Source: an uncultured Atopostipes sp.
GTDB lineage: Bacteria; Bacillota; Bacilli; Lactobacillales; Carnobacteriaceae_A
Assembly (NCBI GenBank): GCA_947296835.1
Contig: CAMYQS010000002.1
Coordinates: forward strand, 1 to 21,093
Direction: 5' to 3'
Length of the DNA: 21,093 nucleotides
The notes beneath the pieces were generated by a model. That model saw only the letters and a program-made list of their open reading frames with translations, had not been told where the DNA came from and searched no databases. The position numbers and the translations under genes were made by a program. Shown piece by piece: positions 1-7,727 of the stretch (position 1 is its first letter; the number at the start of each line of letters is the position of its first letter).

Positions 1-357
1 CATAATGACTCCGAGTACGTCCTCATCCACTATGGTTCCTTTACAAAATACCCAACGAACCTCCTCCTCTTTATTTACGATACGGAAGGTACTTTGATAG
101 TACGGCTCAACACCATTCATAAACTTTTCTAAATCCTGCATCGCAATTTCACGATCTTTTTTATAAGCTACTTGATGAATAAAATACGGTAAGTTTTTGA
201 CGTTCTCAAAATCTCGTCCCGTTATTTTTTCCATAACCGTGAATTGATGTTCTTTCATATTCCAAAAAAATACACCAACTTCCGCGGCATCAACTACATG
301 CTGTAGGATTAATTTCACTTTATCGTTATCTAGAAAGTTCTCTATATCGAAATCCAT
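1..357 (-). CDS. PAS-domain signalling protein, N-terminal part (cut by left edge)
   Basis: An open frame of 119 codons runs from ATG at 357 off the left end. It has a strong Shine-Dalgarno (AAGGAGG) 5 nt upstream. The visible part is PAS-like and closely parallels residues 1-120 of the PAS-GGDEF-EAL protein at 1757-3436. Both share the opening xLDNDxxKxILQxxVDA, the FxVME...TG segment, the QDLxxFMxGV..YYQSTFRI/SYQSTFRI region and the xxRWxFxKGT strand. They are therefore paralogues, probably by duplication within this block. In such proteins PAS domains sense a ligand or redox state and control an attached output domain. The output here lies outside the window; GGDEF and/or EAL is likely by analogy, but that is inference. 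The next gene upstream ends 47 nt away on the same strand. Confidence 0.85.
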   Translation of the reverse strand, partial: MDFDIENFLDNDKVKLILQHVVDAAEVGVFFWNMKEHQFTVMEKITGRDFENVKNLPYFIHQVAYKKDREIAMQDLEKFMNGVEPYYQSTFRIVNKEEEVRWVFCKGTIVDEDVLGVIM

Positions 358-404
358 AGTGCCCTCCTTATCAATCCAACTACTTCATTAGAGAATAAGC
401 ACAA

Positions 405-1574
405 TTACTCGTTACTCAAAACGACTCTATTCTTACCATTTTCCTTAGCTACACTTAGTGCACGATCAAGACTATGGTATAACTCATCAAATTTTTGATT
501 CTGCTTGTCCAACTGCACCACACCAAAACTAGCTGTGATAGTCAACGTATCATTTTTAACAAAAATGACATGATTTTGAATGGCTTGTCTTAGTTTTTCG
601 GCATGAATAAAACTATCTTTAGCTGAAATATTTGGCATCAGAATAATAAATTCCTCTCCACCAAACCGTGCAACAATATCATTGGTTCGAATTGTATCGC
701 TCAAAAGATTTGAGAACTCCATTAGAACCTTGTCACCAGCTGGATGCCCATAATTATCATTTATTTGTTTAAAATCATCAATATCTAACATTAAAATCGC
801 AGATACATGATTATTTTCCTTTATCGCTGTAATTTCTCGCTTCAATAATTCATCAAAATAACGCCGATTCGGTAACGTGGTCAATGAATCGTTATACGCC
901 ATTAGTTCTAATTGTTGTCGCTGTTTTTCAATAAACTTTTTCTGAACAGTCGTTTTGTAATAGTAGCGCCAAAAAATAATACTCAATAACAGCCCGACGC
1001 CTATAATCGAAAACCCATTTATCCGATTAGACAGTAATATTGTTTCATCCAAAACTATCCAACCTAATAAATAAAAATAAAAGAAATAAGTAAAACCAAA
1101 AACCACAAAAGAATAGATCGGACGCATTAAAATAACTGTTCCCGCAGTTATACACGCGATTATCAGAGGCGTGATAGATGTCATAACCATTTGATCCAAT
1201 ATCGAAATTGATGTTCCAACTCCTAATACAACAATAGACGTCATAATGGATAAAAGGTCCAGCCATCTACTGAATTCATCATTATGACGATTTTGAAGTG
1301 TTACGATGAATATAAAGACCATATAAGAAATTAGAATAATATGGCTAACTAAAAGCCCACTCCTCCATAAAGTAAGTTCTGGCGTAACCTCTGTAAACCA
1401 AATTTGTAACAGCATGACAGAATGAATGACTATAGTCGTGATGGCTAAATAATTTAACCGTGAAAGATTTGAGCGCATGGCATCTTCTCGAATATTAGAG
1501 TTATTTTGAAAAACCTTTACATGGCTATCCATTATCTTTGTTAAAAACTGATTTTCAGACAAGGACCTCCTCAC
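405..1574 (-). CDS. Membrane-bound diguanylate cyclase (6 TM + GGDEF)
   Basis: It makes cyclic-di-GMP from two GTP. With the start chosen here the protein has 389 residues. About six hydrophobic helices occupy roughly residues 40-205, followed by a charged linker (QKKFIEKQRQQLEL) and a GGDEF domain from about 225 to the end. The signature is GGEEF (about 305-309), an active-type sequence. RTND five residues before it matches the RxxD product-inhibition I-site, so feedback inhibition is expected. DSLTTLPNRRYF marks the domain start. The frame stays open to a GTG at 1640, but a promoter at 1641-1669 would start transcription near 1633. The start is therefore internal: GTG 1574 (preceded by a G-rich stretch) or TTG 1562 (AGGAGG, but close). 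The extracytoplasmic or membrane sensor part is not a family I recognise. Confidence 0.88.
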   Translation of the reverse strand: MRRSLSENQFLTKIMDSHVKVFQNNSNIREDAMRSNLSRLNYLAITTIVIHSVMLLQIWFTEVTPELTLWRSGLLVSHIILISYMVFIFIVTLQNRHNDEFSRWLDLLSIMTSIVVLGVGTSISILDQMVMTSITPLIIACITAGTVILMRPIYSFVVFGFTYFFYFYLLGWIVLDETILLSNRINGFSIIGVGLLLSIIFWRYYYKTTVQKKFIEKQRQQLELMAYNDSLTTLPNRRYFDELLKREITAIKENNHVSAILMLDIDDFKQINDNYGHPAGDKVLMEFSNLLSDTIRTNDIVARFGGEEFIILMPNISAKDSFIHAEKLRQAIQNHVIFVKNDTLTITASFGVVQLDKQNQKFDELYHSLDRALSVAKENGKNRVVLSNE

Positions 1575-1640
1575 GATATCCCCCCCACTTTTTACCCGTT
1601 CATTATACAAGATTGTTTCTATTACTATTAATTGTATCAC

Positions 1641-1669
1641 ATTACATATTATAAATAAATTATTTTCAA
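1641..1669 (-). promoter_or_regulatory. Promoter of the diguanylate cyclase gene
   Basis: On the minus strand TTGAAA (1669-1664) lies 17 nt from TGTAAT (1646-1641). The two hexamers match the sigma-A consensus 5/6 each. It lies 67 nt upstream of the GTG at 1574. Confidence 0.5.
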
Positions 1670-1716
1670 AGACAGCATAATCGTCATCACGCTAACTACG
1701 ATTGTGTTACGCCAAT

Positions 1717-1743
1717 AAAAAAACACCCATTTCACAATGAGTG
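1717..1743 (-). terminator. Rho-independent terminator of the PAS-GGDEF-EAL gene
   Basis: The minus-strand hairpin CACTCATT/AATGGGTG has an 8-bp stem with one G-U pair and a GTGA loop. Seven T follow it, 13 nt after the stop codon of the gene ending at 1757. Confidence 0.85.
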
Positions 1744-1756
1744 CTTCGCTTAGTAT

Positions 1757-3436
1757 TCAATAATGGTTTGTTGCTCTAAAAGCAGAGATAAATTGCTCCA
1801 TATCACTTCTAGATAACGGTCTACAGAAATAATAACCCTGAATCGTATCAAATCCTAAATCGGACAAAATATCCAGCGTCTCTTTGTCCTCAACACCTTC
1901 AGCTACAATTTCATCATAAAGATACGTTTTAGCTCCAAGAATACCTATGATAATATGTCTTTGCTTATAATCCTTTATGTTATCTATTAGTGATTTATCT
2001 AATTTCAGAGTGTTGATTTGAAAAGCGGTCAATGAACGAAGATTAGAATAGCCCGTTCCAAAATCATCTAATGCAATTTTAAAGCCTTCTTTTACAATTT
2101 CAGTAAAAATATTGTTCTCGTCATCCTCAGTCATCATGAATGTGCGTTCCGTTATTTCTAACTCAATCATTCTTGGTTCAATATTATAACGGGCACATAG
2201 ATGTAAGAGCTGCTCTTTAAAACCTTTTTGTGCAATTTCAACTGTAGAGATATTGATTGAGAGCTTCTCAAACTCAATACCCCTATCTAACCATATACGA
2301 GCCGTTTTTAAACTTTCTTCACGAATCCAACGACCAATCGCAACGATATACCCTTTTTCTTCAGCAATTGGGATGAATTCTCCTGGTGAAACGAAGCCTA
2401 GATTTTTATTGTTCCAACGAACTAAAACTTCAAATCCAGTAATGTCCTTATTTCTTAAACCCAGTTGGGGTTGATAGACTAAAGATAATTCCTGATTATA
2501 TATCGCAGTCGGCAACTCATTTTCAATATCCATTTCACGATTATAAGAAGCCATTAATTCCGAATCAAAGAATACGGCTGATTGATTGCCACTTTGACGG
2601 GCATGGTTAATCGCAAAATCACTATAGCGCATCAGTTCGTCTACATCTAAACTTGCGTCAGGGAATAAAGTAATACCTATATTGATATTTAAATAAATTT
2701 GTTTGCCTTCTATATAAATTGGCTCATCAAAAAACGAGCTGATTGATTGCGCAGTCTGCTCAACTTCGGGCAGAGCGGTAATATCATTTAAAAGAATCAT
2801 AAATTTATCATAAGGAAAACGTCCAATTTCATCTTGTTTGCCAACAAATTCGAGAAGAATACGGCTAAATTTATGTAAAATTTGACTACCAAATTCAAAG
2901 CCATGTTTGTTAATAATTGAGTGGAAATTCCCAATATCAATATAAAGAAGCGCACCATGCTGATCCGCATCTTTTGTACATTGAATCGCATTTTTTAATT
3001 TACGCATAAATGTGTCACTATTCATGAGGTTTGTTCTGTGATCATGTCCTTGTTGTAAGTTACCCTCGGTTACATCATACATCATCGCACTCATTCTATT
3101 CTCGGACTGCATCGTACCTTTTGTAAATAACCAACGGATTTCACCGTTATAATCCAAAATACGAAACGTACTTTGATAACTATCGTCGACACCCGTCATA
3201 AAACGGTTCAAATCTTGTAACGCCAATCGAACATCTTTGTGAAATACCATTTCATGGAGAAATTCTTCTAGTGTATTAATCTGATTGAATGTTTTTCCAG
3301 TAAATGTCTCCATAACTTGAAATCGGTTCTTATCAATATCCCACGAAAAAAGACCTGCTCGCCCTGCGTCGACCATGTTTTGAAGAATTATTTTCGCTTG
3401 ATCATTATCTAGCATTCCTTCATCATTGAAAGGCAT
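1757..3436 (-). CDS. PAS-GGDEF-EAL protein, probable c-di-GMP phosphodiesterase
   Basis: 559 residues, cytoplasmic (no membrane helix). A PAS domain (about 20-125) is followed by a GGDEF-like domain (about 135-300) and an EAL domain (about 315-555). The GGDEF signature is replaced by PYDKF (about 208-212), so it should not make c-di-GMP; it may bind GTP as a regulator. The EAL domain keeps the catalytic set: EVL (336-338, in FEVLVRW), N in SINIS, ELEITE, the DDFGTGYS loop, K in LKLDKS, E in AEGVED and Q in IQGYYF. Hydrolysis of c-di-GMP to pGpG is therefore expected. The start is ATG 3436, because GAGGAG lies 8 nt upstream; an earlier in-frame ATG at 3460 has no such site. It sits next to the diguanylate cyclase, giving an opposing pair, but each gene has its own promoter. 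Confidence 0.9.
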   Translation of the reverse strand: MPFNDEGMLDNDQAKIILQNMVDAGRAGLFSWDIDKNRFQVMETFTGKTFNQINTLEEFLHEMVFHKDVRLALQDLNRFMTGVDDSYQSTFRILDYNGEIRWLFTKGTMQSENRMSAMMYDVTEGNLQQGHDHRTNLMNSDTFMRKLKNAIQCTKDADQHGALLYIDIGNFHSIINKHGFEFGSQILHKFSRILLEFVGKQDEIGRFPYDKFMILLNDITALPEVEQTAQSISSFFDEPIYIEGKQIYLNINIGITLFPDASLDVDELMRYSDFAINHARQSGNQSAVFFDSELMASYNREMDIENELPTAIYNQELSLVYQPQLGLRNKDITGFEVLVRWNNKNLGFVSPGEFIPIAEEKGYIVAIGRWIREESLKTARIWLDRGIEFEKLSINISTVEIAQKGFKEQLLHLCARYNIEPRMIELEITERTFMMTEDDENNIFTEIVKEGFKIALDDFGTGYSNLRSLTAFQINTLKLDKSLIDNIKDYKQRHIIIGILGAKTYLYDEIVAEGVEDKETLDILSDLGFDTIQGYYFCRPLSRSDMEQFISAFRATNHY

Positions 3437-3485
3437 ACGTTTAACTCCTCGTTTACACATTTAGGTAAAAATTATTGTTATGGAA

Positions 3486-3494
3486 AGTATAGCA
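3486..3494 (-). promoter_or_regulatory. Extended -10 promoter of the PAS-GGDEF-EAL gene
   Basis: The minus strand reads TGCTATACT, an extended -10 element (TGn plus a TATAAT-like hexamer), about 50 nt before the ATG at 3436. No good -35 hexamer is seen. Confidence 0.4.
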
Positions 3495-3569
3495 CAAACG
3501 TATTTACAGAAGCATTCATATCCCTATATCGTATCGATTAACTAGATAATTCATACACGTTGTTCGGTT

Positions 3570-3599
3570 AAAAAGAGCACAGAAGTAACCTGCGCTCTT
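3570..3599 (-). terminator. Terminator of the UPF0316 gene
   Basis: The minus-strand stem AAGAGCGCAG/CTGTGCTCTT is 10 bp with one G-U pair and a 7-nt loop. A short T run follows. It begins 5 nt after the stop codon at 3605. Confidence 0.8.
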
Positions 3600-3604
3600 A
3601 TCTT

Positions 3605-4228
3605 TTACTTATTCTCTGTTGTTGAACTGCCATCCTGATAATCATCTTTAGACATGAACTCATCAACTTGTCGATTCATCTCTTCAATGACGGTAGATTC
3701 AACCATATTTTGGGGTTCAATCTTCTTCGTCCAAAAACCACCACGGATATATTTTGCTTCAGACGAATAGTAAAATGCCGTCGGACTAAGTTCATCAATC
3801 GCGCCATAAAGTTTTCGCTCCATAGACCTCGGAGTTAATACGGTTAAGACTAATCGTTCACCATCACGGCCATAACCTCTTTCAATCGTTACACCATAAC
3901 CAAGTTCTCGCAGATGATTTGGTAAGGTATGATCCAAGGAATCCGTAATAATATAAATAACAGAATAACCCAATGCCAATCGATCCTCGATTATCATGCC
4001 TGTGTAAATTCCAATCCCAAATCCTAACGCATAAACAATTAAATAAATCGGATTCGATAAATACTGCATAACCATCGACAAGCCTAGCGTATAAATAATA
4101 ATTTCGATCATCGCCATAAACGGTGCAACCTTACGATATCCTCGCATCGTCAAAATAACCCGTATCGTATTCAGCGTGATGTAAAGAAAATTAATAAGAA
4201 ATATTTGTCCGAGAAGTAACCAATCCAT
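3605..4228 (-). CDS. UPF0316 family membrane protein (DUF5698 + DUF2179)
   Basis: 207 residues. Three hydrophobic segments fill the first half (roughly residues 5-25, 35-55 and 60-80), which matches the DUF5698 part. IEDRLALGY marks the exit to the cytosol. The second half, with ITD...LRELGYGVT...GRDGER and VLTVLTPR, is the small cytosolic DUF2179 domain, seen at the C-terminus of several YitT-type proteins. Length and architecture are typical of UPF0316. The molecular role is not established; ligand binding by DUF2179 is a common suggestion. ATG 4228 is preferred. The GTG at 4240 in the same frame lies inside the Shine-Dalgarno AAAAGGAGTG that serves ATG 4228. The gene is monocistronic, with a TATAAT-like -10 near 4300-4305 and a terminator right after the stop. 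A c-di-GMP link with its neighbours is possible but unsupported. Confidence 0.88.
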   Translation of the reverse strand: MDWLLLGQIFLINFLYITLNTIRVILTMRGYRKVAPFMAMIEIIIYTLGLSMVMQYLSNPIYLIVYALGFGIGIYTGMIIEDRLALGYSVIYIITDSLDHTLPNHLRELGYGVTIERGYGRDGERLVLTVLTPRSMERKLYGAIDELSPTAFYYSSEAKYIRGGFWTKKIEPQNMVESTVIEEMNRQVDEFMSKDDYQDGSSTTENK

Positions 4229-4299
4229 GAATAAAAACACTCCTTTTAAAGTTGTCTGTCCTTGTCTTCTTTTAAAAATGAAAACTTTTTTGTGACTAT

Positions 4300-4305
4300 A
4301 TTATA
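4300..4305 (-). promoter_or_regulatory. -10 element of the UPF0316 gene
   Basis: The minus strand holds TATAAT about 72 nt upstream of ATG 4228 in very AT-rich DNA. The -35 region is poor. Confidence 0.3.
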
Positions 4306-4362
4306 ATGACATAATTTATATTATAACCGAAATGTTAGAAAATCGTATTTAAAAGCATGAAC

Positions 4363-4403
4363 AAAAAAACTAGAACTTCCATCAACTGGATGCTCTAGTT
4401 TTT
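4363..4403 (-). terminator. Terminator of hxlR-type gene (bidirectional form)
   Basis: AAACTAGA...TCTAGTTT pairs over 8 bp, with further pairing (TTCCA/TGGA) near the loop. T-runs flank both strands. It lies 9 nt beyond the stop at 4412. A near-copy stands at 7675-7716. Confidence 0.85.
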
Positions 4404-4411
4404 ATACTCTT

Positions 4412-4759
4412 TTACCCTTGTTCTACTAAATTATCTTTTTGTTTTCGTAATTCATGTTTCGTTCCCCATTCATGCATAGAAACTAATATAGGTTTTAATT
4501 CTTCACCATACTTCGTAATTGAATACTCAACTTTTGGTGGCACTTGTGGGTAAACTTCTCGATGGACTAGTTTTTCATTCTCTAGTTCTCTTAATTGTTT
4601 AGTCAACATTTTCTGAGTAATACCATCAATACTTCTTTTTAATTCACTGAATCGTAAGGTCCCATTTTCCATCAGATTAAGTAATATGATAGGCTTCCAT
4701 TTCCCGACAATAATACCTAATGCATCTTCAACACGACATAATTCCGGATTAATATCCAT
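4412..4759 (-). CDS. HxlR-family winged-helix transcriptional regulator
   Basis: 115 residues, the usual length of HxlR/YodB/HypR-type repressors. The N-terminal CRVEDALGIIVGKWKPIIL is the family hallmark. RFSELKRSIDGITQKMLTKQLREL is the recognition helix region and YPQVPPKVEYSITKYG the wing. A single cysteine (Cys8) sits where YodB, CatR and HypR carry the redox-sensing Cys that reacts with quinones, diamide or aldehydes (established for those proteins). Here thiol sensing is inference. The gene is divergent from the monooxygenase operon, and the two promoters share a -35 region on a palindrome. Autoregulation and repression of the oxidoreductases are therefore likely. A Shine-Dalgarno-like GGAGG precedes ATG 4759. 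Confidence 0.92.
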   Translation of the reverse strand: MDINPELCRVEDALGIIVGKWKPIILLNLMENGTLRFSELKRSIDGITQKMLTKQLRELENEKLVHREVYPQVPPKVEYSITKYGEELKPILVSMHEWGTKHELRKQKDNLVEQG

Positions 4760-4772
4760 TTAATTCCTCCAA

Positions 4773-4792
4773 TAGTATCCTTTAGGGTACTA
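4773..4792. promoter_or_regulatory. Imperfect palindrome over the hxlR -10 (candidate operator 2)
   Basis: TAGTATCC-TTTA-GGGTACTA pairs 7 of 8 positions per arm. It covers the end of the hxlR -10 and the start of its transcript, a position suited to autorepression. Confidence 0.4.
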
Positions 4793-4817
4793 TACCACTT
4801 TTAAGTGCGTACTTACA
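4789..4817 (-). promoter_or_regulatory. Promoter of the HxlR-type gene
   Basis: The -10 is TATAGT (4794-4789) and the -35-like element is TGTAAG (4817-4812), with a 17-nt spacer. The -35 lies back to back with that of the divergent operon. Confidence 0.45.
4802..4815. promoter_or_regulatory. Palindrome TAAGT-N4-ACTTA (candidate HxlR operator 1)
   Basis: TAAGTGCGTACTTA is symmetric at 12 of 14 positions. It overlaps the -35 hexamers of both divergent promoters, so one bound dimer could block both. HxlR-family operators are usually short inverted repeats of this kind. Confidence 0.5.
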
Positions 4818-4841
4818 TAATGTTCCCCTCTGAATTATAAT
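4813..4841 (+). promoter_or_regulatory. Promoter of the monooxygenase operon
   Basis: TTACAT (4813-4818), a 17-nt spacer and a perfect TATAAT (4836-4841) stand 54 nt before the ATG at 4895. Confidence 0.7.
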
Positions 4842-4894
4842 AGCATCAACAGATAAAATTTTAAAGTGTTAATTTTGAAAGGAGATTATCTTGA

Positions 4895-5956
4895 ATGATT
4901 GAACAACACACGATGGAGTTTGGTTTGTATACTTTAGGAGACAATTTATTGCCTAAAGAAGGTGAAGAGATAATTACTGAGCAACAACGTTTGAAAAACA
5001 TTTTAGAAATGGCAAAACACGCTGAAAATGTCGGATTAGATATATTTGGTGTAGGAGAGAGTCACCAAAAGTTATTCCTTGCCTCTTCCCCTCAAACAAT
5101 CTTAGCAACCATAGCTGGGATTACAGACAAAATAAAACTTGTGAGTACTTCAACTGTTTTAAGTCCTCTAGACCCCGTAAGGGTATATGAAGATTTTGCT
5201 ACATTAGATTTACTTTCTAATGGTCGTACTGAAATTACAGCTGGAAGAGGATCTCGTTATGGAGCTTATAAATTATTTGGTTACGATCTAAATGATTACG
5301 ACGAGCTATTTGACGAAAAATTTGACTTGTTAATTAAATTAAATGAAGAACAACCTGTTACATGGAACGGAAAATTTCGGTCGCCTTTAGACAATGTAGA
5401 AATTTATCCAAAGCCATTAAATCAGAAGTTACCGATTTGGCGAGCAGTTGGTGAAAATATGGCGAGCGCAATTCAAGCTGGGAAAGTGGGCGTTCCTATG
5501 CAATTAGCTGCACTTTATGGCTCCTCAAGTGTATTTAAAAGACGAGTGGATGCTTATAAAAATGCTGCAGAAGAAGCTGGGCATAATGTAGAGGAGTTAC
5601 CTATTGGTGTAGCAACTATGATGTATATAGATAACAATTCGGATAGAGCTTTTAAAGAGTATTATTCATATCTGAATAATACATTTAATCAAGTTAGAGG
5701 AGTGGATTTTCCGAAACAACACTATGCACAAGCAAGAGATGTAAAAAATGCAATTATGGTAGGAAATCCCGAAGAGATTGCAGAGAAAATTTTATATCAG
5801 TATAAATTATTTGGTCATCAACGATTTATCGCACAAATTGACCACAGTAATATACCACATGAAAAAGTAATGGAAATGATTGATTTATTTGCCAATGATG
5901 TCATACCAATCGTACAAAAAGCAATTGGTGAAAAAATAAATAGAAAGAAGAGATGA
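4895..5956 (+). CDS. Luciferase-like (LLM class) flavin-dependent monooxygenase 1
   Basis: 353 residues, a full-length bacterial-luciferase-like TIM barrel. FGLYTLGD opens strand 1. FGVGESHQ, the ISxx/VSTSTVLSPLDPVRVYEDFATLDLLSNGR segment and RGSRYG form the flavin face. LPIWRAVGENMASA and FGHQRFIAQ close the fold. This pattern fits the LLM subgroup of stand-alone oxidoreductases (Atu2307/SP_0267-type), which use reduced FMN from a partner reductase and O2; natural substrates are mostly unknown. A reductase is encoded two genes downstream. The gene is first in the operon with Shine-Dalgarno AAAGGAG, 10 nt before ATG. Its stop overlaps the next start (ATGA at 5953-5956). It is paralogous to the next gene over its whole length. 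Confidence 0.92.
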   Translation: MIEQHTMEFGLYTLGDNLLPKEGEEIITEQQRLKNILEMAKHAENVGLDIFGVGESHQKLFLASSPQTILATIAGITDKIKLVSTSTVLSPLDPVRVYEDFATLDLLSNGRTEITAGRGSRYGAYKLFGYDLNDYDELFDEKFDLLIKLNEEQPVTWNGKFRSPLDNVEIYPKPLNQKLPIWRAVGENMASAIQAGKVGVPMQLAALYGSSSVFKRRVDAYKNAAEEAGHNVEELPIGVATMMYIDNNSDRAFKEYYSYLNNTFNQVRGVDFPKQHYAQARDVKNAIMVGNPEEIAEKILYQYKLFGHQRFIAQIDHSNIPHEKVMEMIDLFANDVIPIVQKAIGEKINRKKR

Positions 5957-7023
5957 TAATAGAAATGGAAAAATATAGAATCAATAAAAATAATGGTTTA
6001 GAATTTGGGATTTATACTTTAGGAGACCATATTAAAAATCCGGCTACTAACAAAAGGATCTCAGCTCAGCAAAGACTAAATGAAATTATTGAATTAGCCA
6101 AATTGTCTGAACAAGCCGGATTGGATTTCTTTAGTGTTGGGGAAAGTCACCAAGAATATTTTACAACACAAGCACATTCAGTCGTACTAGGAGCCATTGC
6201 TCAAGCAACTGAGAAAATTAAAATAGGAAGTTCTTCAACGATTATTAGTACTTCTGATCCTGTACGTGTATATGAAGATTTTTCAACACTTGATTTAATC
6301 TCAGATGGTCGTGCAGAAATTATAGCCGGAAGAGCTTCAAGAGTGGGACTTTTTGATTTACTTGGTTACGATCTGAAGGATTATGAAGAATTATTTGAAG
6401 AGAAATTTGAACTCTTACTTAAAATTAATGAAGAAAAAATAGTCAATTGGGAAGGTAATTTCCGAGCGCCATTAAAAAATGCTGAAGTTCTACCAAGACC
6501 AGTACATGGTTCGCTACCGATTTGGCGTGCAGTTGGTGGACCGCCAGCTAGTGCAATCAAAGCAGGTTTCCAAGGAGTTCCTATGTTTTTAGCTATTTTA
6601 GGAGGTCCGGCATCTTCTTTTAAATATTCAATCGATGCGTACAGAGAAGCATTAAAACGTTCTGGACGGAACCCAGAAAATTTCCCAGTTTCTACAGCAG
6701 GATTCTTTTATGCAGCAGAAACAACCCAACAAGCTCAAAGAGAGGCTTACCCTCATGTCGATTTAGGTATGAGATCAATCAATGGTCACGGCTATCCGAA
6801 ACAACAATTTGCACAAGGTGCCGATCCAAGAGACGTTATGAATATCGGAAGTCCGCAGGAAATTATCGAAAAAATATTATATCAACACGAACTTTTCGGC
6901 CATCAACGATATATCGCTCAGGTGGATTTTGGTGGCGTTCCTTTTGATCAATTAATGAAAAATATTGACTTAATTGGAAATGAAATATTACCCGCAATTA
7001 AAAAATATACATCTGGTAAATAA
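5953..7023 (+). CDS. Luciferase-like (LLM class) flavin-dependent monooxygenase 2
   Basis: 356 residues, same architecture as the preceding paralogue: FGIYTLGDH, FFSVGESHQEYF, SSSTIISTSDPVRVYEDF, LISDGRAEIIAGRASRVG, LPIWRAVGGPPASA, FGHQRYIAQVDFGG. The substrate-side loops differ (for example GGPASSFKYS against YGSSSVFKRR). The two enzymes could act on different substrates or form a heterodimer like LuxA/LuxB; that is inference. Translation is probably coupled through ATGA with the upstream stop. A second in-frame ATG at 5965 is an alternative start. Confidence 0.92.
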   Translation: MIIEMEKYRINKNNGLEFGIYTLGDHIKNPATNKRISAQQRLNEIIELAKLSEQAGLDFFSVGESHQEYFTTQAHSVVLGAIAQATEKIKIGSSSTIISTSDPVRVYEDFSTLDLISDGRAEIIAGRASRVGLFDLLGYDLKDYEELFEEKFELLLKINEEKIVNWEGNFRAPLKNAEVLPRPVHGSLPIWRAVGGPPASAIKAGFQGVPMFLAILGGPASSFKYSIDAYREALKRSGRNPENFPVSTAGFFYAAETTQQAQREAYPHVDLGMRSINGHGYPKQQFAQGADPRDVMNIGSPQEIIEKILYQHELFGHQRYIAQVDFGGVPFDQLMKNIDLIGNEILPAIKKYTSGK

Positions 7024-7041
7024 TACAAGGAGGAAAAGACA

Positions 7042-7608
7042 TTGAAAATAGTCATATTATCTGGTTCAAAAGTTGGTTCAAAAACTAGAACAGCTATGGA
7101 CTATACTGAAAAAGAAGTCAGAAAACAATATCCTGACAGTGACATCATTTTTATTGATTTAGCAGATTACAACATTGAATTTAGTGACGGCCGTAATTTT
7201 TTAGAATACGAAGGAGATACTTTTTTTGTAGCAAAACACCTAATGGATGCTGATACAATTATTATTGGAACGCCTATTTTTCAAGCATCGATTCCTGGGG
7301 CCTTGAAAAACATCTTCGATTTACTGCCAGAAGGCGCCTTTCGAGATAAAGTAATCAGTGTGCTTGTTACAGCAGGTTCACCGAAACATTACTTGATTCC
7401 TAGTCAACAACTTATTCCAATTCTTTCTTATATGAAAGCAGAAGTTGTAAAAACATATGTATTTATTGAGGAGAGAGATTTTCTTCGAAAAGAAATTATT
7501 AATGATGATGTGTTGTTCCGAATTGAGCGCTTAGTTGAAGATACAGGGGTATTAACTAAGACCTATGCTCAAATAAGAGCGGAAAAAGAAGAGGCTTATG
7601 GATTTTAA
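7042..7608 (+). CDS. NADPH-dependent FMN reductase
   Basis: 188 residues, a flavodoxin-like fold. SGSKVGSKTRTAM binds the FMN phosphate. ADTIIIGTPIFQASIPGALKNIFD is the conserved GTPxYxxSxPGxLKNxxD-type motif, and VLVTAGSPKH is the third flavin loop. Such enzymes (SsuE/MsuE type) reduce free FMN with NADPH and hand FMNH2 to a monooxygenase. As third gene after two LLM monooxygenases, 18 nt behind the second, it is the natural electron donor of a two-component system. The start is TTG at 7042, chosen because AAGGAGG stands 8 nt before it and the family begins exactly at MKIVxLSGS. The operon ends at the hairpin at 7675. Confidence 0.93.
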   Translation: MKIVILSGSKVGSKTRTAMDYTEKEVRKQYPDSDIIFIDLADYNIEFSDGRNFLEYEGDTFFVAKHLMDADTIIIGTPIFQASIPGALKNIFDLLPEGAFRDKVISVLVTAGSPKHYLIPSQQLIPILSYMKAEVVKTYVFIEERDFLRKEIINDDVLFRIERLVEDTGVLTKTYAQIRAEKEEAYGF

Positions 7609-7674
7609 TCTATATAACCACCATAAAAGTGGAGGTGTTCGTATGTGCAACTAGTCTTTGATACCCAATTAATC

Positions 7675-7716
7675 AAAAAAACTAGAACTCCCAATAACTG
7701 GAGGTTCTAGTTTTTT
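7675..7716. terminator. Bidirectional terminator between FMN reductase and methyltransferase genes
   Basis: A stem of 13 uninterrupted pairs (AAAAAACTAGAAC with GTTCTAGTTTTTT) plus three inner pairs and loop ATAAC has a T-run on both strands. It serves the converging genes ending at 7608 (+) and 7728 (-). It is nearly the same hairpin as 4363-4403. Confidence 0.88.
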
Positions 7717-7727
7717 ATTTTTCTCTA

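Noticed and set aside
4895..7608. A lux-type bioluminescence operon
   Set aside because: The LLM proteins match stand-alone oxidoreductases, not LuxA/LuxB, and no fatty-acid reductase genes are present.
7609..7674. Small ORF with a GGAGG-like site after the FMN reductase gene
   Set aside because: The only ATG there is followed by a stop after three codons.
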